Origin: Thermoplasmata archaeon | Lineage (GTDB): Archaea; Thermoplasmatota; Thermoplasmata; Lutacidiplasmatales; UBA184 | Assembly: GCA_022750355.1 (NCBI GenBank) | Contig: JAKIVW010000030.1 | Coordinates: 5,967-14,957, forward strand | Direction of reading: 5' to 3' | Length of the DNA stretch: 8,991 nt | In this document: positions 1 to 7,109 of the stretch, one piece after another | Layout: each line of letters starts with the position of its first letter | How positions within the stretch are numbered: position 1 is the stretch's first letter | The notes under the pieces: generated by a model | Told to the model about the DNA's origin: nothing | The model's input: only the letters and a program-made list of their open reading frames with translations | Database searches by the model: none | Translations under genes and position numbers: made by a program

Positions 1-2
1 TC

Positions 3-140
3 GTCCCCGTTCCGTACGTTGGACCGGACATTTCAGCCGGAGGGACGCTCACGTGGTATCCCGTAAGATCCCTAATCGGCCCACCAATTCGCACGAAGGG
101 GCAAGAGGCTCGGCATGGAAAATCACCCCCGTTTGGCTAG
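3..140 (+). CDS. Possible C-terminal tail of a gene cut by the left edge
   Basis: A reading frame enters from the left edge in frame 3 and stops at TAG 138-140. It begins VPVPYVGPDISAGG and continues with TLTWYPVRS. The mix of hydrophobic, glycine and proline residues is compatible with a real protein end, and a hand count gives about 60% G or C at third positions over the first 25 codons. A 10-bp hairpin begins four bases after the stop, which would suit a transcript end. If real, the gene converges on the hydrolase at 334-1293. Two other frames are also open from the edge (stops at 66 and about 209), so this choice is weak. No family is recognised. Confidence 0.2.
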   Translation, partial: VPVPYVGPDISAGGTLTWYPVRSLIGPPIRTKGQEARHGKSPPFG

Positions 141-333
141 TGTGGTCTAGGGTTGACCCTTCCCAACCCTCACCGGGATTGTTGGCCCTGGAACGTTCCA
201 TTCGTTGACCGTATCCCGCGCTGTCGGACTTCTTGCCCCCTGTGCCGTTCATTCGGCGGGGGTCCTCGACGATGGTTGAAAGACGGATTGCGGCCTGCGG
301 GGTTGGGCCAAAGCTCCCTGCACCCTTGGTGTC
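141..333. other. Non-coding stretch downstream of the hydrolase gene
   Basis: About 190 bases between the possible left-edge stop (140) and the hydrolase stop (334) carry no reading frame I can support. The short frames on either strand are arginine-, glycine- and proline-rich and look like noise. The stretch contains the hairpin at 144-174 and a 12-bp perfect palindrome, TGGAACGTTCCA, at 189-200. I found no tRNA cloverleaf or T-loop. Confidence 0.5.
144..174. repeat. Inverted repeat, possible 3'-end hairpin
   Basis: AGGGTTG (149-155) pairs with CAACCCT (164-170) across an 8-base loop, and GGT (144-146) pairs with ACC (172-174) across a small 2/1 bulge. That gives ten base pairs in all. It lies in the non-coding stretch between the possible left-edge gene tail and the end of the hydrolase gene. 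No T-run follows on either strand, so it is not a canonical terminator. It could be a processing or termination structure shared by two converging transcripts, or chance. Confidence 0.35.
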
Positions 334-1293
334 TCAGCTCGCTTGGTTGAAGAAGTTCTCCAGCAGCGAAATGTAACGGTCCCGGCTCTCGAAGAATGGC
401 TGGTGGCCTTCCCCCCGAGCGATTACCAGTCGAGAGTGGGGTACGCATCGGTGGATCTCCCGTGCGCAATCCGGGGTGACGTGGTCGAACTGACCCGCCG
501 TTATGAGAACGGGCATCCGGAGCCGAGAGATCTCCCGGGTAATGTCCCATCCTGCCATCGTCCCACTTCGAAATCCCTCGTCGCATACCCTGGGTGCCGA
601 GTAACCCATCGCCTTGAGAATGCGCGGATTTACATGGCTGAAGGACAACCACACTTCATACCGTCGGATAGCCGAATGCTCCGTAAACCGCCTTCGGAAC
701 TCCTCGCCCGCGCGGGCGAGTGCGGCCGTCGAAACCCCAGTTCGCTCAGCTCGGAGCCATGCCCGCCGATTGGGCGGGGAAAGTTGAGAAACACGAAGGC
801 GGCGCGCCTTCCATAACGACTGCATCGAGGCGTAGCCACCCGACACGACGAGCGATCTCCACGCGCGTGGGTGACGAACCGCAGCCTCGAGGGCCAGGGC
901 GCCCCCATAACTGTGGCCAAACAGATGGACCCGGCGGAGACGCAACCGACGCCGTAGCTCGTCGGCGTCATCGGCGTTGGCGACGATGGTGTAGTCGCGA
1001 TAGTTCGGCGGCCGTTCCGACCGACCACAGCCTAGTTGGTCGTAGAAGATCAACTCGTAGCCGACCCCGGCCAGATCGGCCAAAGGCGTCAGGTATTCGT
1101 GGGTAGAACCCGGCCCGCCGTGAAGCACGAGGACAGTCCCTCGGACTGGTTTTCCGACCCGCCGGTAGTAGAGCCGTTTACCTCGGACTCGCACGTATCC
1201 GTCCCGGTCGGGGAGGGTCACGAGGCTTCGAACACGATCCGGTAAATACCGTTGCCGGCGAGTGAGCCGCGGGGCCGTAACCCCTGAACGCAT
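334..1293 (-). CDS. Proline iminopeptidase-type alpha/beta hydrolase (tricorn factor F1-like, peptidase family S33)
   Basis: This 319-residue serine hydrolase is predicted to release N-terminal residues, often proline, from short peptides. Family hallmarks are all visible: the oxyanion-region HGGPG at 58-62, DQLGCGRS at 85-92, nucleophile elbow GHSYGG at 126-131 with Ser128, the acid Asp270 in GQFDHVTP, and His297 in GEGHQPFF. SGTMAGWDIT (243-252) also matches the cap-to-core junction known from Thermoplasma tricorn-interacting factor F1, which trims peptides made by the tricorn protease. F1 has about 290 residues; the extra length here is an arginine-rich N-terminus of about 30 residues. An in-frame TGA directly precedes ATG 1291-1293, so the gene cannot start earlier; GTG codon 25 is an alternative. 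No signal peptide is seen, suggesting a cytosolic enzyme. Other S33 hydrolases, such as epoxide hydrolase, fit the motifs less well. Confidence 0.88.
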   Translation of the reverse strand: MRSGVTAPRLTRRQRYLPDRVRSLVTLPDRDGYVRVRGKRLYYRRVGKPVRGTVLVLHGGPGSTHEYLTPLADLAGVGYELIFYDQLGCGRSERPPNYRDYTIVANADDADELRRRLRLRRVHLFGHSYGGALALEAAVRHPRAWRSLVVSGGYASMQSLWKARRLRVSQLSPPNRRAWLRAERTGVSTAALARAGEEFRRRFTEHSAIRRYEVWLSFSHVNPRILKAMGYSAPRVCDEGFRSGTMAGWDITREISRLRMPVLITAGQFDHVTPDCAREIHRCVPHSRLVIARGEGHQPFFESRDRYISLLENFFNQAS

Positions 1294-1678
1294 TCACCCT
1301 CGATGAGCGGACGGGTCCAAGGCCGTGCGGCCCGACCACTTTCTTCCGAAACTGGCGAGCAGACTTTTGCACCCAAATGTTTCCAACCCATTGGGCACCA
1401 GGTCGATTTGCGGTGAGTGGGTAGGGGTCCCTTTACAAACCCCCTCTTTGGGAAGGATGGGAGTCGGGGAAACGACGGGGGCGTTCACCAACGGCCCCAA
1501 GCCAACGCTCCAACTCTCTAGGAAAGGGGTTCCTGCCGCGCACTCTGGAAGATTTCGTTTCGCCGAAGTAACGTGTAAGTATCGTTGCACCCAATATTCT
1601 CCGTTGGGAGATTCGAATTCGATCCTGGTCTACTGGGAAATTCGAGCCGAATGGCCAGTGCTTCCATGAATTCAATTG
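1294..1678. other. 385-base intergenic region upstream of the hydrolase gene
   Basis: This region separates the hydrolase start from the dehydrogenase stop. No product is recognisable. One minus-strand frame (1294-1590, GTG start, 98 codons) has GGAG eight bases before its start and a TGA that directly abuts the hydrolase ATG, but its sequence resembles no known protein and its codon bias is weak. A plus-strand frame at 1325-1669 is no better. A 10-bp palindrome TCGAATTCGA lies at 1613-1622, in a locally AT-richer patch (about 1590-1680). I could not identify a clear TATA box for the hydrolase gene. Confidence 0.4.
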
Positions 1679-2671
1679 TTAGGGGGCGATAATGATCTTC
1701 CCTCGGGCTCGTCCGGATTCAAAGTAACCATGGGCGGCCGGGGTCTGTTCCAACGGATACGTTCGGTCCACGACCGACCGAATCCTCCCCGACTCGATGA
1801 GTCCTCCCAAGAAAACTAGGTCCTCGGATCGTTGGGCGGCCGCCCCGAAAATCACCTTCTTCGTTCCGCGCATCGAGGTCCACAGACCCCGGGCCTTCGA
1901 CGAAAGAGTTGCGTTACCGAGGAGGTAGAACCCCTTCTCGGTTAACGCGCGGATGCAATTAGAGAACGAACTCTTGCCGACGACATCGAAAATGACATCG
2001 TAGCTTTCACTTACTTGAGTGGAGTCTTCCCGAGTGTAATCGACGACTCGGTCGGCACCGATCGAGTTTAGGAAGTCCTGTCGGCCGGGGCTGTCTACCG
2101 CTGTCACCTCCGCTCCAAAGTGCTTGGCCAACTGTACCGCAAAGGTACCAATCCCGCCGCCAGCGCCAATGATCAGGACCCTTTGCCCCCTCAGGTCGCC
2201 AGCTTTCCGGAGGAAGTGCAATGCTTCCAGTCCTCCCGTAGGAACCGCCGCAGCCTCATTGAAACCTACGTTGGTCGGCATTCTCGCCAGCGCCCGCCCG
2301 TTGGATTTTTCGGGGAGGCAAAGATACTCGGCGTAAGCGCCGAAACCGAATCCGGTAGTTCCGAATACACGATCCCCTTTCCGGAATCGGGTCACGGTCT
2401 GGCCGACCGACTCCACCTCGCCGGCGAACTCCTGCCCCAGTATCTTGCGTCGTGGCTTGGTCGGCCCCATGAGGATTCGCACCAGGAGCCTGAGCCCTAA
2501 GGAGAGTTGGAGCCCCCGGAGCTCGCAGTCTCCCGCGGTGACCGTAGTCGCTCGGATCCGGATCAGAACCTCATTGTTCCGGGGGGTTGGCTTCGGCACT
2601 TCGGCGAGGAGGAGTCCCTCCGGTGGTCCGTATCTCGTCCATACGATTGCTCTCGTAAGCCCACCTTCCAA
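1679..2671 (-). CDS. Zinc-free NAD(P)-dependent alcohol dehydrogenase / quinone oxidoreductase-like (MDR superfamily)
   Basis: This 330-residue protein is a medium-chain dehydrogenase/reductase, expected to use NAD(P)H to reduce or oxidise a carbonyl, enone, quinone or alcohol in the cytosol. The N-terminal GroES-like domain (about 7-130) carries TRAIVWTRYGPPEGL, ILGQEFAGEVESVG (77-90) and GDRVFG (99-104). The nucleotide-binding Rossmann domain has GAGGGIG at 169-175 followed by FAVQLAKHFGAEVT, and GADRVVDYTRED (205-216). The structural zinc cysteine cluster of classical alcohol dehydrogenases is absent. The start is a TTG: an in-frame TAA lies 21 bases upstream with no ATG or GTG between, and GAGG precedes the TTG by three bases. 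The C-terminal GRARGKIIIAP matches the normal MDR ending, so the gene is complete. The exact substrate cannot be read from sequence. Confidence 0.88.
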   Translation of the reverse strand: MEGGLTRAIVWTRYGPPEGLLLAEVPKPTPRNNEVLIRIRATTVTAGDCELRGLQLSLGLRLLVRILMGPTKPRRKILGQEFAGEVESVGQTVTRFRKGDRVFGTTGFGFGAYAEYLCLPEKSNGRALARMPTNVGFNEAAAVPTGGLEALHFLRKAGDLRGQRVLIIGAGGGIGTFAVQLAKHFGAEVTAVDSPGRQDFLNSIGADRVVDYTREDSTQVSESYDVIFDVVGKSSFSNCIRALTEKGFYLLGNATLSSKARGLWTSMRGTKKVIFGAAAQRSEDLVFLGGLIESGRIRSVVDRTYPLEQTPAAHGYFESGRARGKIIIAP

Positions 2672-2767
2672 GTTCCTCGGTACCCGCTCGGATTACCGAT
2701 GCCGACTCCTCGGTGGAACGGCCGCAGCCTCGTCCCGATAATGAATTGCCGGAGGAGAGCGACGACG

Positions 2768-2782
2768 GCGAGGCAGCCTCGC
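2768..2782. promoter_or_regulatory. 15-base interrupted palindrome upstream of the dehydrogenase gene
   Basis: GCGAGGC and GCCTCGC are perfect inverted repeats around a single central base, about 97 bases upstream of the dehydrogenase TTG start. Size and symmetry suit a dimeric repressor or activator site. No regulator gene lies next to it, and GC-rich palindromes arise easily in this composition, so the assignment is tentative. Confidence 0.25.
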
Positions 2783-2793
2783 GTTGGCTCCGT

Positions 2794-2810
2794 GAGACAG
2801 TCGGTGTCTC
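2794..2810 (-). terminator. Hairpin just after the threonine synthase stop
   Basis: GAGACA (2794-2799) and TGTCTC (2805-2810) form a 6-bp stem with a 5-base loop, only three bases beyond the TAG stop of the minus-strand threonine synthase gene. The position suggests a transcript end or an mRNA 3'-end stabiliser. No T-run follows, and archaeal termination relies mainly on T-tracts, so function is uncertain. Confidence 0.35.
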
Positions 2811-2813
2811 GAT

Positions 2814-4007
2814 CTACGTATGGATCGCATTCCGGAGCCGGTCGGGTGAGAACGGGAGTCCGGAGCCGGTGTTGTAGAGAAGAACGGTTTCCCCTGGGTG
2901 GATCTGGCCGTCATGGATCAAGGTGCTCAATGCGGCGTACGGCGCAGCGCCTTCGGGGGAGGCGGACACCCCCTCCGACGACGCGAGGGTGAGCATCGCA
3001 TCGATCAGGGCATCGTCGCTTACCGTTGCGCCCCCACCGTGACTTTCGCGAACGGACTCCAGAATCCGCTCCGAGGCGAACGGGGCCGGAACCATGAGCC
3101 CAGGCGCGACCGTCGCGGGTTGGTCCCAGGGAGTCACGGTCGCCGACCCCTCTCGAAGCGCGCGCACGACCGGTGCGCAGCCGTCCGGTTGAATGGCGTA
3201 CAGTCGTGGAATCCTTGCTAGGAGACCCGCGGATCGAAGTTCAGTGAACGCCTTGTACATTCCGACCAGACCGGTCCCGCCCCCCGTGGGGTAGACGATC
3301 GCATCGGGCATCTCTCCGTCCGGGGACTGTTCGAAGATCTCTAGCCCCATCGTCTTTTTTCCTTCCACTCGGTAAGGCTCGCGAAGGGTCGACATGTCGA
3401 ACGACCCCCGACCTTTTTCGGACTCCCGCGCGTACGCTCCTGCTTCGCGGATCGTCTCACCGACGGCGTGGACCTTAGCGCCGTAGGCTCGACAGGCCGC
3501 CTGTACCGAATCCGCGGTAGCCATCGGGACGTAGACCCGAACCTGCAATGCGGCCCGGGCCCCGTAGGCTGCCAAGGCAACCCCGGCGTTCCCGGCGCTG
3601 GGGACGAACAACTCGTGGAGCCCGAGCTCTCGCGCCCGACTCACCGCGACCGCCATCCCTCGGGCTTTGAAGGATCCGGTGGGAAGGAGCCCATCGTCCT
3701 TGAGAAGCAACTGGATTCCCGGGGCATCCGCACTCTCCTTTAGCCGCAGGATCGGAGAGAATCCTTCCCCCAGACTGGCGATGGACTCCGACCGTTGGAC
3801 CGGTAGAAGCTCCCGGTAGCGCCAGAGAGTGGCCGGGCGTCTCGACAGCTTGGCGAGCCACCCCTTCGAGTCCCATTGTTGAAGGTCGTAGGTGGCGAGC
3901 AGGGTATGGCCACAGGTCGCGCAGACCCCGACCGGGTGAGATGGTTCGAATTCGGAACAGCAGGCTCGACATTCGAGCGACGTCAGAAGCGAGCCGGTCT
4001 CCGTCAT
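2814..4007 (-). CDS. thrC: Threonine synthase, PLP-dependent, with N-terminal zinc ribbon
   Basis: This 397-residue enzyme should convert O-phospho-L-homoserine to L-threonine, the last step of threonine biosynthesis. An N-terminal zinc-ribbon-like segment has CRAC (13-16) and CATC (29-32), as in archaeal-type threonine synthases. The fold-type II PLP core follows: SLGEGFSPI (78-86), LLPTGSFKARG (107-117) with Lys114 as the expected Schiff-base lysine, SAGNAG (137-142), the glycine-rich phosphate loop TGGGTG (241-246), and YNTGSG near the C-terminus (378-383). Length is normal and no break is seen. The start is ATG 4005-4007, and the zinc ribbon begins at residue 13, so there is little room for another start. 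No strong Shine-Dalgarno or TATA box is obvious upstream. No other threonine-pathway gene is in the window. The related cysteate synthase is an alternative, but less likely. Confidence 0.92.
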   Translation of the reverse strand: MTETGSLLTSLECRACCSEFEPSHPVGVCATCGHTLLATYDLQQWDSKGWLAKLSRRPATLWRYRELLPVQRSESIASLGEGFSPILRLKESADAPGIQLLLKDDGLLPTGSFKARGMAVAVSRARELGLHELFVPSAGNAGVALAAYGARAALQVRVYVPMATADSVQAACRAYGAKVHAVGETIREAGAYARESEKGRGSFDMSTLREPYRVEGKKTMGLEIFEQSPDGEMPDAIVYPTGGGTGLVGMYKAFTELRSAGLLARIPRLYAIQPDGCAPVVRALREGSATVTPWDQPATVAPGLMVPAPFASERILESVRESHGGGATVSDDALIDAMLTLASSEGVSASPEGAAPYAALSTLIHDGQIHPGETVLLYNTGSGLPFSPDRLRNAIHT

Positions 4008-4374
4008 GGGCGTCCTACCGGAGACTCCGAGTCCAAATCGGTGGTCTCATCGGTCGATTCGGGAAACCAGGGGGCGTCGTAACCTCTTCGCTGGGGTGGA
4101 GCCGCTCCGAGTCATCGGACCAGCTCTCCGGAGGGGCACTAACGGGCCGGTGCCCAGGCCGCGTTGGCCCGACCCCTCTCAGGGTGGGCCTGCCCCCCCG
4201 CGCGGTGGTGGCAAGTCTCATCTCTCGTCCGGGCTCGAGGCCGGTGTGTCCGGTTCTCGGGAACCTGCCCTCTCCGCGCCCGGCCTCATCGGCCCGGTCT
4301 CGATTCTGAACCAGCCCATAAGCGGACCTCGGTCGGCGCGACGACGGAAGAATCGCCCGCTGAGTCACGCGCAC
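4008..4374. other. Divergent intergenic region between thrC and the unknown plus-strand gene
   Basis: About 367 bases with no convincing gene. The plus frame that runs into the next gene stays open back to an ATG at 4006, but this part is low-complexity proline, glycine, arginine and serine. The region holds a 9-base direct repeat, CTCCGAGTC, at 4025-4033 and 4105-4113, near the thrC start. It also holds a 5-bp hairpin with a TCGG loop at 4252-4265, and CCATAAG at 4316-4322, which recurs upstream of the next operon. Promoters for both divergent genes should lie here, but neither TATA box is clear. Confidence 0.45.
4316..4322 (+). promoter_or_regulatory. Weak TATA-like element CCATAAG
   Basis: The 7-base string CCATAAG lies 52 bases before the proposed GTG start at 4375. 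The same string occurs at 4983-4989, 41 bases before the start of the next plus-strand gene. Both copies are AT-containing patches in otherwise very GC-rich intergenic sequence. A role as core promoter element is inferred from position only, and it is a poor match to the usual archaeal TATA box. Confidence 0.2.
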
Positions 4375-4875
4375 GTGGAGATTGACCTGGCTCGGGGCCC
4401 CACGGCCACGTCCTCGGTACTGCGGCGACTCGAGGAGTGGGTGGGACTTCGGAAGATCGTGGAGTCGGCCGATCTGATCCGCCTCACGGGGGCGACGCTC
4501 CACGCGATGTCCTCAGACGGGTTTCGTCGAGTCGACCACTGGGAGGTCTCTCCCGGAGGTTGGTTACCCCTCCCCGAGCATTCCGCCCGGCCCGGAAGGG
4601 ACGAATCGGTAGGTCATCTTCTGGCCGCGCTCGAAAGCGACGACGGGCACTCGATCGCGAGGGCCCGCTCTTTCAGCATGCGTCTTTCCGACTTCAAGGG
4701 AAAACATGCGGATGTGGTCGTGCGTCGGACGCACCGAAAGGGGCGACACTCGATTTCGCTGGACCTGCGCGGGCATTGGACCCGGGATGAAGTGGGACGA
4801 TTGAAAGGAGCGCTCGCGGACCGCCTGCCCGTCGAGCATTCCGAAATTACCAAGTTTCAGTACGCCGACGGATAA
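4375..4875 (+). CDS. Protein of unknown function, 166 residues
   Basis: I do not recognise this family. From a GTG start the protein begins MEIDLARGPTATSSVLRRLE, then has a helical-looking first half (about 10-45) and a middle segment with WEVSPGGWLPLP (56-67). The C-terminal half is basic, with KGKHADVVVRRTHRKGRHS (108-126), an amphipathic strand SLDLRGHW and a helix that ends at FQYADG. There is no signal peptide or membrane segment and no cysteine, which suggests a cytosolic, possibly nucleic-acid-binding protein; that role is inference from charge alone. Third positions are strongly GC from 4375 onward, supporting coding. The start is uncertain: no Shine-Dalgarno precedes GTG 4375. GTG 4246, ATG 4006 and ATG 4507 are in frame, but the first two add low-complexity sequence and the last removes a good helix. 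It is probably a single-gene unit, 155 bases before the next operon. Confidence 0.6.
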   Translation: MEIDLARGPTATSSVLRRLEEWVGLRKIVESADLIRLTGATLHAMSSDGFRRVDHWEVSPGGWLPLPEHSARPGRDESVGHLLAALESDDGHSIARARSFSMRLSDFKGKHADVVVRRTHRKGRHSISLDLRGHWTRDEVGRLKGALADRLPVEHSEITKFQYADG

Positions 4876-4956
4876 CTCGCGCGGCCGGGCGGATCCGGTC
4901 GTGCTGCGCCTATCGGTGGTGCGCGGCTTGGGAGTTTCCTCAGCAGGGGCCCGCCG

Positions 4957-4976
4957 CTAGGGGTAGTCGAACCTAG
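4957..4976 (+). repeat. Small hairpin upstream of the MoxR operon
   Basis: CTAGG (4957-4961) pairs with CCTAG (4972-4976) across a 10-base loop. It lies 81 bases after the stop of the unknown gene and 55 bases before the first operon gene. It could end the upstream transcript or bind a regulator. A 5-bp stem is weak evidence. Confidence 0.2.
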
Positions 4977-4982
4977 AAGCCT

Positions 4983-4989
4983 CCATAAG
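4983..4989 (+). promoter_or_regulatory. Candidate core promoter element of the MoxR operon
   Basis: CCATAAG, within CTCCATAAGG, is the only AT-containing patch close to the operon start. A TATA box here would place transcription start roughly at 5010-5015 and give a leader of about 20 bases. That fits the lack of a Shine-Dalgarno sequence before ATG 5031. The match to a consensus TATA box is poor, so this is inference from position. Confidence 0.25.
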
Positions 4990-5002
4990 GCCCGCGGGCC
5001 TT
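4987..5002. promoter_or_regulatory. 16-bp perfect palindrome, candidate operator
   Basis: AAGGCCCGCGGGCCTT reads identically on both strands, with no spacer. It overlaps the candidate TATA element at 4983-4989 and ends 28 bases before the first operon ATG, so a protein bound here would block the promoter. A second dyad, CGGCG-A-CGCCG, follows at 5011-5021. No regulator gene is adjacent. As RNA it could form a stem only by opening the central bases, so a protein site is likelier than a terminator. Confidence 0.4.
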
Positions 5003-5030
5003 CGGGACGTCGGCGACGCCGTTCGTACCT

Positions 5031-5525
5031 ATGGAACCATCGACCTCCCCGACCGTCGAAGCTCGCCCTCCGAGCCCGGTCTCCTGGCGCTCGACCGACC
5101 TACCCACCCTAAGGATTCCCGTCCTGGTGGACGCGGAGAAGCGGCTCGCGAAGGGTGAGTATGCCCGGGCCGTGAGCGACTCCTACCACCGCGTCGTTCT
5201 CGACCTTCAGAAAGCGTACGGGCTGAGCCTGCCTCCGCAATGGACCCACCGTGAATTCTTGTCCGACTTCTTGAGGGACGATATGGGGGTCCTCACCTCC
5301 CGAGTCGCCCGGCTCTACCGACTGTACGAGCCAGTCCGCTACGGAAGTGGCTCGGGGGTGGAGCAGGGAGAATTGCTCGAGCTCCTCCGCCAGATCTACG
5401 AAGAGCCGCCGTTGCGCGACCTGTACACCCGGGGGTCGAATTCCGCTGCCCCCAAGGGGGGACCGACGAACGGGTCGCGTTCCGCCCCGCCGGGCGTCGA
5501 AGGGTCGCCCTCCCACCGGAGCTGA
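5031..5525 (+). CDS. Soluble DUF4129-like protein, first gene of the MoxR/DUF58 operon
   Basis: The 164-residue protein has a DUF4129-like domain at about 33-127. The pattern is DAEKRLAKGEYARAV (34-48), then SYHRVVLDLQKAYG, then the threonine-containing THREFLSDFL (72-81), and LYRLYEPVRYGSGSG (95-109) before a final helix. In most known proteins this domain is the cytosolic C-terminal part of a multi-pass membrane protein beside MoxR and DUF58 genes; here it stands alone, with no membrane segment or signal peptide. The first 30 residues are rich in proline, serine and threonine, and residues 135-164 form a glycine/serine/proline-rich tail, probably disordered. ATG 5031 is the only early start; no Shine-Dalgarno precedes it. 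The next gene follows after 23 bases, so co-transcription is likely. The molecular function of DUF4129 is unknown. Confidence 0.72.
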   Translation: MEPSTSPTVEARPPSPVSWRSTDLPTLRIPVLVDAEKRLAKGEYARAVSDSYHRVVLDLQKAYGLSLPPQWTHREFLSDFLRDDMGVLTSRVARLYRLYEPVRYGSGSGVEQGELLELLRQIYEEPPLRDLYTRGSNSAAPKGGPTNGSRSAPPGVEGSPSHRS

Positions 5526-5537
5526 CGCGCAGGTCGT

Positions 5538-5544
5538 GGGGAGG
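5538..5544 (+). promoter_or_regulatory. Strong Shine-Dalgarno before GTG 5549
   Basis: GGGGAGG ends four bases before the GTG at 5549 and is the clearest ribosome-binding site in the window. It fixes the start of the second operon gene at an otherwise ambiguous GTG. Confidence 0.6.
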
Positions 5545-6036
5545 CGCCGTGGGATACATACCGGTCGTTTCGAACCTCTCCTTCGGTCTCCCTCTTCTCG
5601 TCTTGGTCGCAGCCACCTTCGCGTGGTGGTGGTCGACCCGTTCTGCCTCCCCTCCGTATCTGGTGGCCGCACCACCGTACCATTCGTGGAGGGTCAATCC
5701 CGTCGCCGCCGCCTATTCGTCGTTGCATCAAGATCGATATTTGCTGGCAGCGTTCCTCTTGCGCGAACGAGTCGCGACCCTCGTCCAGGAACGGTTCGGT
5801 GTTTCTCCGGAAGACCTTCGGTCGTGGGCGGCCGGGGGCGACGTGCCTCCTCTGCCCGCTCCGCTGACCCTGCGGGCCGTGCTCCGTGACCTGGCGGCCG
5901 CCTATCGGTCCGCCTACCTCGCGGAGGGGATGCGGCCCTGGGAGGCGTTCTCGAGCGTGACCCTCCCCCTCCGACGCCGGCGGGCCGAACGCGATTTTGA
6001 TAGAGCCGCGCGCGAGGTCGAACAGGTCGTGACCGC

Positions 6037-7086
<1,050 letters not shown>

Positions 7087-7109
7087 ACCGTCGCGGAGAC
7101 CGATCGGCC

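Noticed and set aside
1605..1630. T-loop-like string (GATTCGAATTCGATC) suggesting a tRNA
   Set aside because: The flanking bases do not form a 5-bp T-stem, and no acceptor or anticodon stem could be found on either strand.
4006..4374. Upstream extension of the unknown plus-strand gene to ATG 4006, whose ATG overlaps the thrC start codon within CATG
   Set aside because: The added 123 residues are low-complexity proline, glycine, arginine and serine without motif, and third-position GC rises clearly only from about 4375.
5347..5889. 180-codon plus-strand frame bridging the first two operon genes
   Set aside because: Overlaps two better genes in another frame, is arginine- and serine-rich, and crosses the strong Shine-Dalgarno site of the second gene.
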